Assembly (NCBI GenBank): GCA_003008705.1
Contig: PDUO01000014.1
Coordinates: forward strand, 151,608-215,607
DNA: 64,000 nt
Source of the DNA: Pezicula radicicola
Taxonomy: Eukaryota > Ascomycota > Leotiomycetes > Helotiales > Dermateaceae
Direction of reading: 5' to 3'
Of this stretch, positions 30,793-43,410 are shown in pieces. Positions within the stretch are counted from its first letter, which is position 1; every line of letters starts with the position of its first letter. A model generated the notes under the pieces. That model searched no databases and was not told where the DNA came from. It saw only the letters and a list, made by a program, of their open reading frames with translations. The translations under genes were made by a program, and so were the position numbers.

Positions 30793-33269
30793 TTACCTTC
30801 CCAACTTGTTACTAGGATTGGCGATCTTTACTAATGACAATGGTCCCGAGAAGCTTTGGTCTAACGGTTCGTCCTTGTCCGAGCTTAGTAATCGGATTAG
30901 TAATCTTGGCATGAGCCAAAGAGCCTATGATAAATCTATCAAGATGCAAGTATCTGTATGCAGCTAGTGTAAATGTCAGGTACGCATCGATAAGACCAGC
31001 GAGCCTATCGCAAGAGCTTTTATGATATAGGGAACCGTTCAGCTATACACCAAGATAGTCCTGGACCTAGAGCTCTAATCAACCAATAATTGTAGCGATA
31101 ATGCTTAGGGACAGTACATTCTGATCGAGCCGTACTTGGCAATCAGGAACAAATTTAAGAAAATTTGACTGTAACGGGACCGGTCTCAGCAGACTCCTAG
31201 ATATATCAGAGGCTTAGAGTGGATGTCTAATCAAGGTAGGAGAATATTTAAGGCTCAACAAGACATTAGTTAGTCTTAGTAGGGAGCTATAATTCAGTAC
31301 AAAGCAGCTTATGTAATAGTTCCATCGCCTTTAGATAAAGAAATTGAGGCTGCAAAAGTATAAGTACACATATTTTCTTTTAAGTGCCCTATCTATAAAT
31401 ATAATAGGTCGTTTAGCTCTAGGTACAATCTTACATCCTATAAGTAGTTATATACACCTTCTGAACCTGAAACTATAAAGAATAATCCTACTAATAGAAA
31501 TTTATTACTTATAAACTATAACTATTAGTACTAGTATGTCACGTTCTACCACTTAGTCTACGACTACTCACTTGGTGCCTCACTTAGTGGCTCGCTTGCC
31601 ACTTAGTGCCCATACCATATATATAGCCAGCGTGGCCATATGGTTCTTCTTCTTCTTCATCTATAATAATTACCATATAATCGAATATATTCATTCCCTT
31701 GTAGATCAAAACCTTACATAGTAGTACTAGTAGCTAAGAAATATAGCTCGGAGATTATACTTCTTTAAGGATTAGGAATACAAGTAAATTAATAAAAAGG
31801 TAAAGGAGGATAAGGAAAGAGTTAGACAAGTATTAAAAGACAAGGTAGTAGTAAAGAAGAGACAAAAGCGGGAGGAGACTACTATTAAGCGAGATGCTAA
31901 GAAGGCGAAGAAGTATAAAGAAAGATGTAGGATGTAAACCGAACAAGGTGTATTAGAGGAGAAAGTAAAGATTGTTGGAGTTGTACAGCTTAAAGGTAGA
32001 ATCATTACAGAAGATGAGATTTAGGACCAGCTAGATAAGTTTGTTGTAGAGGTCTGGCCGCCGAAAGCTGATTTGTAGCACCCTCGAATAGAAACCACAA
32101 CTTTAGAAAGATAGCACCTGTTTTTGAATAGGAATGCCATCTCTCAAAACAACGAATGACTACAGGAAGAGCATTCCAAACAAATTAGGTATCCAGTCTC
32201 AAAACACAGGGGTATTTTTGATTAAAAAGAAGCATATGAATTGTTCGAAGTGCCAAATGTGACACTTGGATCAAAAAATGATTGAGAAACCAAACACCAT
32301 AGTAACCCCGCCAATTGAATCAGCATACATTGTCAGATTAGATCAAGTTACTCCTTCTTCTGACCACCATGCTAGAATAGAAACCACAACGTTAGAAACA
32401 AGGGTTTCGAGTTCAAGCACTATCACATGCGTGATGTGGTCTCAGGTAAGCTCTTTGTTATCATCACCCAATGCTAAGATTCATTTCGAGGTTGAAAAGA
32501 AAAAAAGAAACAGAAAGAAAGATGTGTTCACTTAATGACAACCACTTAACCACCAAATAGCACACTCGCATATCGAGCATTACCTCGAAGGTAAAACTTT
32601 CAGAATGCTCTTCGCTTCTGTTCTTAAGAACCATGCCATCGGCGGCTTGGGCCATTGTAGTCGAATTAGTCTTGTGTTGACCTTACTTCGGCGTTCAAAG
32701 GTTTCTTCCAGGACCTAAACCTAACAGATCTAGAAGCTGGACTCATTCTAATTTTCAGTGCCAGTGGTGGCCCAACCATTCATTGGGTGGCCAGAGAAGC
32801 TGGAATATCAAGCCTTTCGACAAAATTGAATGACCCGTATATCCTGGACCGCAGGATTACTGCGAAATTGCGAAGACTCCGATCATGTAAATCACAAGCA
32901 AATCTGGGTGCACTTGAGTTTTAGTGCATTTTATAAAATAATAGGCCTTGAACATACACGTTTCTTTTTGAATCTAGTCAATAATTAAGAGGCGGAGTAC
33001 GTAATGCGAACGTATTGTGGAGAATACTGGCTCTCATATACTGACTTGCTGATAGAAGGGCAACCTGTAAAAGGATCATCTTTTATTTTGGATACGGAAT
33101 AGAGTACGAACTGGGCGCGACTTTGCGGATAAAGCGCTTTTGGATTGGAAGAGAATAATTAGCGAACGCATGAATCCTAGCTAAGCCCATTGCAATCTTC
33201 CCCTCTCTCGAGAAATCTTCGCGTGAAACATGGAACATAAAATTGGGAACGAGAAGGTGTCATCTCTAC
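30793..33269. other. AT-rich decayed repeat region
   Basis: 31,100-32,060 is strongly AT-rich with many stops. A Lys/Glu/Arg-rich plus-strand stretch at about 31,790-32,060 (RQKREETTIKRDAKKAKKY) resembles the basic C-terminal end of pogo/Fot1-type transposases, but no catalytic domain is visible. Short repeats of CACTTAGTG occur at 31,549-31,602. A 20-bp motif AATAGAAACCACAAC-TTAGA occurs twice (about 32087 and 32373). C-to-T rich decay (RIP-like) is inferred. Confidence 0.5.
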
Positions 33270-34328
33270 CTAGTCTTGGGGTTGGCTTTGCTTGAATACT
33301 AGGTGACTTTCATAAAACTTGAGCATCTAAACATTGGTTAGTAGGTTTCGGAGGAGTTGAGAAGCAGCCGTACCTTCTGTGGGCATCGCTTGTACACTTG
33401 TTGCAGCGGGTGCTGGCTCTTGTTTCCATTCTTCCAGGTCAGATAGACGACCACCTTTCCTTCGGTACCCTCACAGGCGTCAATCCCAACGACTTCGTCC
33501 TCCCAATTGCCAGAAGGGGGCTTGAACTCAGATTTCTCTACACTTGCTGGTGGCGTTGCTGATGCAGGATGTGACAATTTACCATTTTTCTTGGCCTTCT
33601 TCGCAGCCCCGTTGGGTGTTCCCGAGCTAGCGCGTCCCCTTTTTTTCTTTCCAGCGGTCTCAGTTTTCTTCTCATTGTAGGCTTCGAGTATCGTATCGCG
33701 GCCGCCAACGCTTTCGAGGTAATTGCTGAGAATGAGTGTCGCGGATTCTCTGAATGAAGGATGTTAGTACGCTATCAAACATCATAGTAGATGACAACAC
33801 ACATCAAATTAGCCTCTGGCTCCCACGTCCTGTCAGATTTCTTCTCGTATCCTTCCCACTTCACCTCGAATAGAAGTTCACCGGTCTAGAAATGGTTGGT
33901 TGTGTAGAACAAAGGCTTGCAAATATCATATCTTACATCATCCCTAACCATATGGTTCATGATCTTCTCAACTACGAACCTGTGCGCAGTATTTTAGCAA
34001 CGCCTTAGGCGCAGACACAAAGGAACACTAACTCGTCTTCGTCGAGGTCATCTTCATCTTCTTCCTCATCTTCTGACTCGACTTGTAGCTCCTCATCTTC
34101 TACAACCGGCTCCGCCTTAGCCTTGGCCTTGCCTTTTCCATGCGATGGTAATGTCTTCGTCTCGACTTCGGGTTCAGAGTCGGAGCCTTCGTCGGAAGAT
34201 ATTTCTGGAACTTGTAAGCGCATGGCCGGTAGCGGATCAAAACACGGCAGATGATCGCGTTCGCTCAAAAGAGCCCAATATGGATTATCAGGGGCCTTGT
34301 GATTGAGATATAACTTACGAGGAGGCAT
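33270..34328 (-). CDS. HP1: Heterochromatin protein 1 (chromodomain and chromoshadow domain)
   Basis: Five exons (34328-34033, 33979-33937, 33885-33803, 33749-33374, 33326-33270) give 284 aa with phases consistent throughout. The acidic N-terminal region (EDEEEDEDDLDEDE) leads into a chromodomain: FVVEKIMNHMVRDD, TGELLFEVKWEGYEKKSDRT, WEPEANL. Its aromatic residues read histone H3 methylated on Lys9 in known HP1 proteins. A basic hinge (KKKRGRASSGTPNGAAKKAK) follows, then a chromoshadow domain from NWEDEVVGIDACEG to QKMLKFYESHLVF, which mediates dimerisation. It acts in the nucleus, packaging repeats and recruiting DNA methylation in Neurospora (hpo). It sits next to a decayed-repeat region; any link is only proximity. 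Confidence 0.93.
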
Positions 34329-37300
34329 TGTTGGGCGCGACGTTAACGTTCACTGCGGTGGCTGGTGTTTGTCGGGATTCTTATGCGCCAACTGCTTTGG
34401 AAGGCGTCGTATGGTTGATTGGGGTATTGTAAACAAGGAATCTAATGAAGCAGATTAGCCTAACGTAATAACCAGGATCCTCAAAGACGAAGCTCACTGT
34501 AGATGATGCGCCGTGAAGGAGGAGCTTAGAGATGGGTGGAGAAGAAACGCGATGGAAGTTAAGCGGAGAGCGCGTTACGAAATGCCAAATCTAGCACACG
34601 TGACGACCAAACTTTAAAAGCACCTCGATTCAACTTTTGCTAGAGCAACCCTTTATGCGATGACCGTAGGATTCTCACAGGGTGATGGTTTCCTTTTCTT
34701 TTCTAGATTATGAACAAATGTTGGCGCCCAAAGACTTAATTAGATATTTGCTAAGCATCACTTACAGGTTTTTGGTAGTTTCGAGTTACATTGATTAACT
34801 CGGTTCACTCTCTTGGTAGAATCAGCTGAGCTGAGGGAGATATTTGTAGTCAGGAAGTCTGTCTTTAGGAAAGCTTTATCATGTAAGTGCTGATACATTT
34901 CACACTAGTTGTTGTGGCTACAGTCTAGGCGAAATTGGGCCGGGATATCACTTCTTGTGCGCTTGAATTGCTCATTGAACGACGGCAACAGCCTCATGTT
35001 TAGAATCTATTGGTTAGTATATTTCATACTAATGGCACCAGCCTTCACAGTTCATATATTGACCTGAGCTGGAATTGTGCTCTCCAAGGTCAATCTCTCA
35101 TATTCTTTCCATCAATGCCTTTGAATATATTAGCTGGGCCTTGCCTCACTTCATCTCTAAGAAGGGCTGATTCCTTCTTTTTCCAGTGCCTCGGCGTATT
35201 CTATTTTCACCCCTATGTCCCGAATCACCTCAAGTCCTCTATATTGGCAGTATTGTAATATCGGAAGTCCAAGTACGATAGGACAGTGTGTTGCAGGTCT
35301 AGAAGCATGGGAGGGAACATAGGCTCTTTGAAATACGATCTTTCTCGCTGATGAGTGAGATAGAGAAATAGAAATAGAGGTCATGATGCGGCAGGACTGC
35401 TCTTGCGTGAAGGGACCTATTACGCATCCCAGGAGAATAACGAATACGATGACAAGAACAATTACCCGCTCAGAGAGTAATAGCCTGTCGCGTAAAAGAT
35501 ACACCATTGTATGCCACTTTTTTACTTGCTTTAAACCCCAAATAGTAATCGGGCACAGAATACCGAAAACATCCTCGAGTACAAGTGCATAGGTTCTTTT
35601 GACAGGCTCGGACCTCTTAATCTTAGACTACTAGGTGCTGATTGAAGATAGTTCGACTTCAAACGGGTCGAATCAGGTAAACTTCTCTCGTCTGTGTGTA
35701 AAACAAATATAGATAGCAAAGTGAGAATCAAGGTCTACTAGCCGTATACTTCATTTACGCTGACTTGATAAATAGACCAAACATCTTCATATATGCCCTT
35801 TCAAAGTTGAGTTCGTCTTACACTTGAAGATGAAGCTATTCTATCAACACGGAGTATGGCTCTCATTCATTCAGCTCCTTTGGCACAAACCCAGACTGCA
35901 GCGAGTAATGGCGGCAGCACTTGCTTCCATTGTCAGGACATGGCTCATAAAGTTCTTGGATAATGTTTTTAAAAATCCACATATTTATCAATTCGCCTCG
36001 AGCGATTGGGTAGCCCTACCTACAAGCTGCTTGGGAAGGTTCTCGGCAAGATGCTTAATTGCCTACCCGCAAAGGTAAATATGAGTTCGAAGGAAAAGCA
36101 TGCGAATCAAATGTGATTATCAGAGGTTCGGGTACCTTAGAATAGTAGTGCTCCGAGACTCTCAGATCATGTCTACCGGATATGCTGGATCCGCATGAAG
36201 CTTACGATGCACAAGGGTTTTACTGAGAGACATGAACACTTCTCATCACCGCTCCGTATTGACGGTAGAGATAGTTGCTTAACCACATATTTGGTGAGAT
36301 GGGCATTGGAAAGATGGTGAGGATTAGGATCATTACGGCTAATATAGTTGCGGAAGTACATAGAAACATAGAGGCCTCATGTCGTTCGTCCTGTCACGAA
36401 CTGTCCGTAGAAAATGTGGCTTGCTGGAATTGTTTACATCCGTCGCATGCAGTTGAGTGGCTCAGTGGCTATGCTCGGAAACAGTGTACCGAGCACGGAC
36501 CAGTATTACCTGAGCAATTCCAAGGGCTTCGGTGCTTCAAGTTTTGTAAATCTGCTCAAGATACCTTACTTAAACGCAACCTCAACCCATCTGCCACTAC
36601 AATATTAGAACCTCCATCTCCTTTCCTTCTGAATCGTCCTCTTCCAAACCACTGCGTCCACAGAGACATGACCTAGACCTAGACCTAGACCTTATCGTCC
36701 CCGGCATATCATCTTCTCTCGCCACCCTTCAGCATCTCATGTCGAAGCTTCTTAGGGCAATACCGCCGATAGTACAAGCTCTCATCAGCAAAGGTTCACT
36801 CTTGGAGCTCTAGATACAACGCAGTCATCTGCCGTGTTTCGTCTATCGTGTCTTACAACATTGAAGGGTCCTTTCCTCGTCTTAACAACATTGTACACGT
36901 AATATCTGGCCCTGTAGGCTCCGGGACTCTGGCCGACGCGTTGAAGATGGGAGGATGGGAAGATCACGGGAACATAAAGCAGAAGGGCGAGACGAATTAT
37001 CGACACCATGAGAAGCGAGCCATCCAATGCGACGCAATGACTTGATGCGGGCGGTGCCACAATCATGGCAGTACCGGTTGAATTCGGGTTCGCAGAGACA
37101 AGAAGCTCGATCCAAGCGGAAAAATCGTGGAGGACCTCCTCGATGCGCCGCAAGAACAATTACTGTGTTTCCGGGAAATCATAGGACATTCAATACGTCT
37201 CAAAGGGACGACTTCTCGGACGCCCTTCCCGTCTGCTAAGCTCCGACTACCCTAAGCTGGCGATCTTTCTGGCCCTTGAAAAGGGTTCATGTCTAGAGAC

Positions 37301-40038
37301 GGTATTGGCATATTATACTCCCTATAACACCATAATCATAATTAGCAGTGCGCAGGTTCATGTCACAATTGTTCTCAGCAAGAGAAAGGTTACCTCGGCT
37401 TCGGTTCAAATAGATAACTTTGCAAGAACAAGATTATTAACAAGATGGTAAGAACCATCAGAAGGTACTTACCTGAGTAATATGCAATCTACTCAATTCT
37501 CTGACAGGTGTTAGACATACGGTTCTTGGCAGCTTACAAGCCCCATTCAACAACAATTTGTTCGAGGCTCGATCGCGACTGGATGGAACTTACTTCATCG
37601 ATTTTCAACACATGAACGCTTGTCGTCCTCCAGATGTTATGATAAACTTACAAAGTCAAATACAATCGGCATTTCTGTTGATGACGCTATTAGTCCACAG
37701 ACCTTATTTCCAGCGGCTTAGAGGGCCTGGCACCTATTAAAGAGCAATCCAGGATGTGCTTTGGATGTCGTTGCGATAGGTAGGAATTGCGTGTCGTAAT
37801 AACTCGGCAACAGATTGTTTCACACTTCCTTCGTCAGCAAACGGCGGCGTTCTTGGCTAGCTAATGACAGGGAACACATATGACTGTTACTCTGGATTGC
37901 GACAGTTGACTACGACTAAAAATCGAAGCAATGGGGTGCACGAGTTTCGCGCACAATACACGACGAAAGAGTAAATCGATGATGGATTTGAGGACAGTAC
38001 TGTCTGGAGCATTCAATATCTATGTTGTCGAAGCCTCATTCCAACCGAAAACACACCGCATATTGGCAAGCCCTCTGACTTGTAGTCCTGGCATCATGCT
38101 TCTCTGGTAGATTAGCTTCGTATCAGATTCATCCGGTAGATCAGGCCAGCTGAGAAAGTCTCCGAGTCAATCGCCTCTTGCAAGGCCAGCTTGGACCACC
38201 GACCACTTTGATACTGGATCGTCAAGGCACATGCTTTAACGAAGGTCGATGGGAGCGATAATTGACGTAATGGGAATCAAACTGTGCTTTATGTTGTCTC
38301 AATTGTTGGTGTAGGTTTTGTAATATTCTTTCATATTCAGCCTCTTGAAAGGTTCGAGCGGCTGCTACCAGGAGCACACCTTGCATAGCAGGTCTGGTTA
38401 AGCTTTTGAAACGGACTGCGGGACTGGGGTTCGCACGGGGCTCTCCAGCTGTGATCGACGAATAGGGTATCCACCATCGGCCCGAAGACAGATAGTTCTG
38501 TCTGTTAATCTATCATATGGTGAGCCTCAAAGGACGGCTAGAAAATTTAAGCCGTACTCTGTAAGTAACTTTCAGTTTCTAGTCCTTGAATATTTGAGTG
38601 AGGACTTGATGGTACACTCAAAATGGAGAACATAGGGATTCAAAGGGATGTGGAAAGTCCAATTCTCGATTATTTGCACATACCAGCATTTCAGAGTGTA
38701 TCAACAATGGGCGTCGGTTAGTGAGAGGTTCATATTTCACGGATTGATGAACTGGCTTTGGGCATTCCTTGGAGGCTCAAGATCGGAGTCGACGAAAATA
38801 GCTAGCAGAGAATCCTGTGGCCTATTAACCTTTGCATCGATAAGTTCTTTCCAGATCGTTCGTTGTCGCATGAAGTCTTTTACCTACGCATTCCTGGCAT
38901 GAGGCAGCATTCGCATTAAGTAAGAATCGAACACACCTTGCGCTACATGCAAACATACACCCCCACTTTTCCTTCACAGCAGCGAAATATTCTACATGGC
39001 TGTTTTCATGAATCTCTTGGCAGCTGACAATTCTTTTGTTTTATGGGGATTCTCATTGGTGAACAACTGGACAGTGCGAGGGAACTGTGGCTGGTCAGTC
39101 GTATGATGGGAATGGTTGCCGATTTGCTATAATACGGGTTTTACTTTATTATTCGCGGCAGATGTTGAGATCTGGCAGATAAGTTGAAGATGGCATACTG
39201 CAAGCACTAGATTCATTTCCAGGCGGGTGGTACGAGGTACAGTACCGTACGGTATTCTTCGACTGCCGGACCTGCTCGCCTGCCCACAGCCACATAGCTG
39301 AGTTTAGGCTTCACAGCAGTCCCGGTGTAGGCGTGGCGTGACTTGGAGGGTTCCACTACTGTCCTACAGCTAGTGCAGTAGTACTGTACCAAATTCACAA
39401 AAGGCAGTGGGGAGGCGCTCTGGCAGTAGAGCAGTCGCAACACATACTTCAAACCGCTATGATGGCTTGCGTCTCCGGTAGCTCATGCGGGGATTGGCTT
39501 GAGAGTGGCTCAGTGGGACTACCGAGGCTCAAAATTCATGCGTCCGAAAAGCTTAGCCCTTGTCCATACTGAGTAGTAGCCCTAGAAAAGTTTTCGGCTG
39601 CCCTCGCTAACAAGCTTCTAGTGTCCGCAACCCTGGCAGTGCTAAGCTCCCGCCAAGACTTGGCCATGACATTGCTTGTCCTCACGGGTTTCTTTTCCTG
39701 TCCTCGACACATCCAGCATCCTCACAGATACCGTCACGTTACGACTGCTGCTACTGTAGTCTCTTGGTACTTGTTTGGGCATGGGAGACATCTGTGACAG
39801 GTTGGAAAATCAATTTTGATCTGATAAGAAGATCATTGCGATACTATGTTCATAATGAATGGCTATTTCCATATCAGATCATCTCCTTATTCCTTCAAGC
39901 TATCTCCTTAATACCACTCACGCAAATAGACTTCTCATCTCGTCCCATCATTTCCTTTTAGAGTCATCTACATTCTTTTAGTATCTCCTTTATTCTATCT
40001 GGAGTTATAGAGTATAGCAACGTCTGGTACGCTTCCTT
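34329..40038. other. Long gene-poor interval
   Basis: 5.7 kb with only short overlapping frames on both strands. The first few hundred bases are the HP1 promoter. Frames at 36275-36676, 36785-37159, 37558-37740 and 38648-38902 lack domains and splice support. GTAC-rich inverted sequences lie at about 39232-39256. The 250 bp before 40039 are pyrimidine-rich and probably the promoter and 5' UTR of the permease gene. I see no RNA gene. Confidence 0.5.
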
Positions 40039-41735
40039 TTGACTATTTTCGAAATGCCTTCAGCATGGCAAAACTTCAAGCACAAGCTCTCGCCGCCGAA
40101 GGAGGTTATATCGGCCGAGGCGCCGATGCAGAGGGCTATGCGTCGAATTCCCACGCGAAAGATGACAGAGACTGAGAAATCGGCTGGCCGATTATCACTT
40201 CTGCCTTTCAGCAAGGCCGAAACCCGTATATCAGTGTTGGGAATCAGGTCGGAGACACCCGCACTCCCTGAACTCACTCGGAGCGACTCAGATATCTCGA
40301 GTCTCTACACCGTACCTCAGAGACCACCACCACCCAAGAAGAGTTTCTTTGACAAAGTCACCAAGGCCGCTGGTTCCAGTTGGGTCTTCATTGGAATGCT
40401 TGTCCTTCTTTTAGCATGGGTCGTTGCTGGTTTTATCGGTGGAACGACCGACACATGGCAGATCTTGTTGCAAAATGCCTCTTCAATTCAGGTTTATCTC
40501 ACCGATATCCTTCTACTTCGCCAACAATCCAACAGTGAGAAGTCACTTATGACCATCCTTGCAGAGATGCAATCCCGCAACCAAACGTCAGACCGATTGA
40601 TCCGACGCATTCCAGACTGTGAATGGATGGAAACTCACAAAGATGAAGCAAAGAGGATGTTGTCAGCGACTGGAAGGCCAATCGAGGAAGAGGAGGCAGA
40701 GACTCTTCTTTTAGAGTGAGTAACCATTGTCTGTGTACCACTTACGCCACTGTTACTAATAATATTTTCAGGGTGCAGTCAATGTCACGCATCAGATACG
40801 TATGGAATCGCGTATGCCATGTTACTGCAGCTGGCTTAGGTTCCCTATGGGCATTCATCATCTACTGGATTGGCATTGGTGTCTGGGTCGCCATAGGCCC
40901 CGCCTTCCAATTTTCCGACACCTGGCAACTATACGTCAACACCGCCACAGCCGTCATCCTCACCTTCACCTCTGTCTTCCTGCAAAACATTCAACAACAA
41001 CAAGAAGACAACTTGGAGCGGTCCCTTGAGTACGCCACCAAGATCGATGCTGAAGTGGAGGAGCATCTCCGTGAACTTGCCGATGATTCCAAACCCAACC
41101 CAATCTTCGACATCCCACCACAAAAGGTCACACGTATCGAGCGTGCTATTGACTACTTCGCAGATATTATGGGTTCCATGATTGGTGTCACTATCACCAT
41201 GACCGTCATCATTGCATGGATTGCAGTTGGTCCCGTCCTTGAATTTGATGACAACTGGTGGCTCATTATCGGTACCTTTACAGGTCTCGTTGGGTTCATT
41301 GATGGCTTCGTCCTTCGTAATGTCTATCATCGAGAGGCTAAAACAGTCAACGCTCAATTTAACGCCATCAAAGCAGCTGACGAACGTATCCTGAACCTCC
41401 TCAACCTTCCACACCCAGAGATGCCACCCAAGAAACCAGAAAACCTGTCGGCACGTGTCTCCCGTCGTGCTGGTGACTTCTGTGCACACAAAGGTGCTTC
41501 CGTAGGAAGTGTAGGTGTGGTTTTTGGTTTGATTACCGTAGCGAGTATCATGAAGTGGAGTGAGACAGGACAATTGCTTTGCAACACTCCTACGATGATT
41601 ATCGAGGGTTTCCTACTCTTGATTCTCATCCAGGCGCACAATGTTGCAAATGCTGAGCGTGGCCGTGAGTTCGGTGGGATCTTAAAGAGAAGGTTGTTAT
41701 TGAACCACTATGTTCTAAGCTTACATGCTGTCTGA
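40039..41735 (+). CDS. Low-affinity iron/metal permease, FET4 type
   Basis: Two exons, 40039-40715 and 40772-41735, with a GTGAGT donor and a TTTTCAG acceptor, give about 546 aa. Met at 40054 is an alternative start. The N-terminal 100 residues are basic and cytosolic. Transmembrane segments include WVFIGMLVLLLAWVVAGFIG, then LWAFIIYWIGIGVWVAIGP, LYVNTATAVILTFTSVFLQN, MIGVTITMTVIIAWIAVGPV, LIIGTFTGLVGFIDGFVLRN and a final TMIIEGFLLLILIQAHN. The repeated W-GP-F-F-D-WQL and VFLQNIQQQQEDN motifs are characteristic of the low-affinity iron permease family. It would move Fe(II), and possibly Cu or Zn, across the plasma membrane. The fungal form here contains internal repeats of the core helices. 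The next two annotated genes are also metal transporters. Confidence 0.88.
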
Positions 41736-43410
41736 ATTCGTCAAGTTTGCTTTGCGTTACTTTATTTTGCGGGGTTTTACAAGTTACCATTTGGGAAGAC
41801 AGGAGGATCGAAGCATCTCCTCTTCCCTTGGCTATACCACCACATTGAGTCTTTTGTGGCTTCTGGTGGCGGAGTTGGGGATTATACACATCAAGTCTTC
41901 TTTTGGCTATTTATTAATTTGAACGATGTCGAGCGAACAACATCGAGGCGTATTAGAACAACAAACACTACAACGAATTTACGAGATCGTTTGGACATAC
42001 ATCATCACATTCTGTACATAAAAACTCCATCTTGTGCAATACTTGCCATGCCTCCTGTCACGTTCATTTTTGGGGAGGAAGATGAAGAGGATCTGCAACT
42101 ACATACGTTCTCTAGAAGACATATCACACACGAATATAATATACCACCACATTCTTTTACTTTCCCTTCTTTCCTTTGCTTGCATTCTTCCCTTTACTCC
42201 ATTTCTTGCCCTCTTGACAGCTCTACGTACTTCTTCTAACATTTCGCCTATACGGTCGTTCTGTGGGTAGGTGGTTTGGAGTTACTACTACCCCGTTACC
42301 CCATGACTCGCCACCCTTACCCTGGCCACATTTTTATTCCCCTCATCCCCTCTCCTCGCTTAAATTACCTTCCTATACCCTACAAAAAATTAATAAGCAA
42401 CTGGCACGACTACCGAACTGGTTCCAGTGCGATCATACGCTGTATGAAACAACAAAAAACTGATCTCACCGTGCGTGCCGTGGTCACTCTCTAGCACATC
42501 TGGCTACCGACTGGCATCAATACACGAGGTCCACACCTCCCACACACGCTTAAATATGGACCTTAAGAACGTCGGCATATTGAATTGAATGCTGACCCGC
42601 CACTCCCGGCGCTTGTAACCCGCTTTTTCTCCGCTATGACACTACTGTACGCTAGTACAGTACGGTACTGCGGTACCTGACCACGCTGACCTCTGTAAAG
42701 AGTCTAAAGACCTATTTACAGTAGTAGTGGTCCCGGAGAATAAATATGGAGTATCTACGCAAGATGTGTCAAACATGGATTAGGTTGTATTAGCCTTCAC
42801 CGTAGATTTTAGGATGTGGATGTGTGGATGTGGTTGGGAGGATCTTCAGGGCGTTTTTTTATGCTTACTTTGAACCCTTACTAGTACGTAAGTGTCGTGG
42901 GTATGCGGTTTATGCCCTGCCTGATTATTGTTTTGAGTTTTTGTTTGTGGGTGGTATTAATAGTGTGCTAGTGGTGATATAGCTTTCTTCTTTTATGTTA
43001 TGATTGACATGCCATCTCAATTGTTGCAGGAATGTGTGAGTGGTATTTGTACGGTTCCCAGATGCCGGATGGATGCTGGCGAGACATTAGGTAAAGGTTT
43101 CTTTTTGGTGGTTTATGCTGTTTTGTATGGAGGAGGTGCGTGTGGTGGGTGTGGGATTGTAGAGGGAAGGAAGGAAGGATAGGGGTTTGGGTTGTGGAAA
43201 ATTGTGAGATGGGAGATGGTGGTTAGATTGGATAAATGAATGGTGTGGTAAGATTCAAGTACTGTATGAATGTTGATTTGGGAGATGGGAGGTGAGTTAC
43301 GTATTTGGATGAATTAGAAGACATTCTAATCCCCCTAGCTTCCAAGGTTAACTATCAGATAACCCCCAACGCCAATCAAATCTCATGTATTATTGAGTCC
43401 TCCGATTTCC
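41736..43410. other. Convergent intergenic region
   Basis: About 1.7 kb between convergent genes, holding both 3' UTRs. A GTAC palindromic cluster lies at about 42647-42680 (CTGTACGCTAGTACAGTACG). Frames at 41856-42239 and 43000-43182 lack any protein-like feature. Confidence 0.5.
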
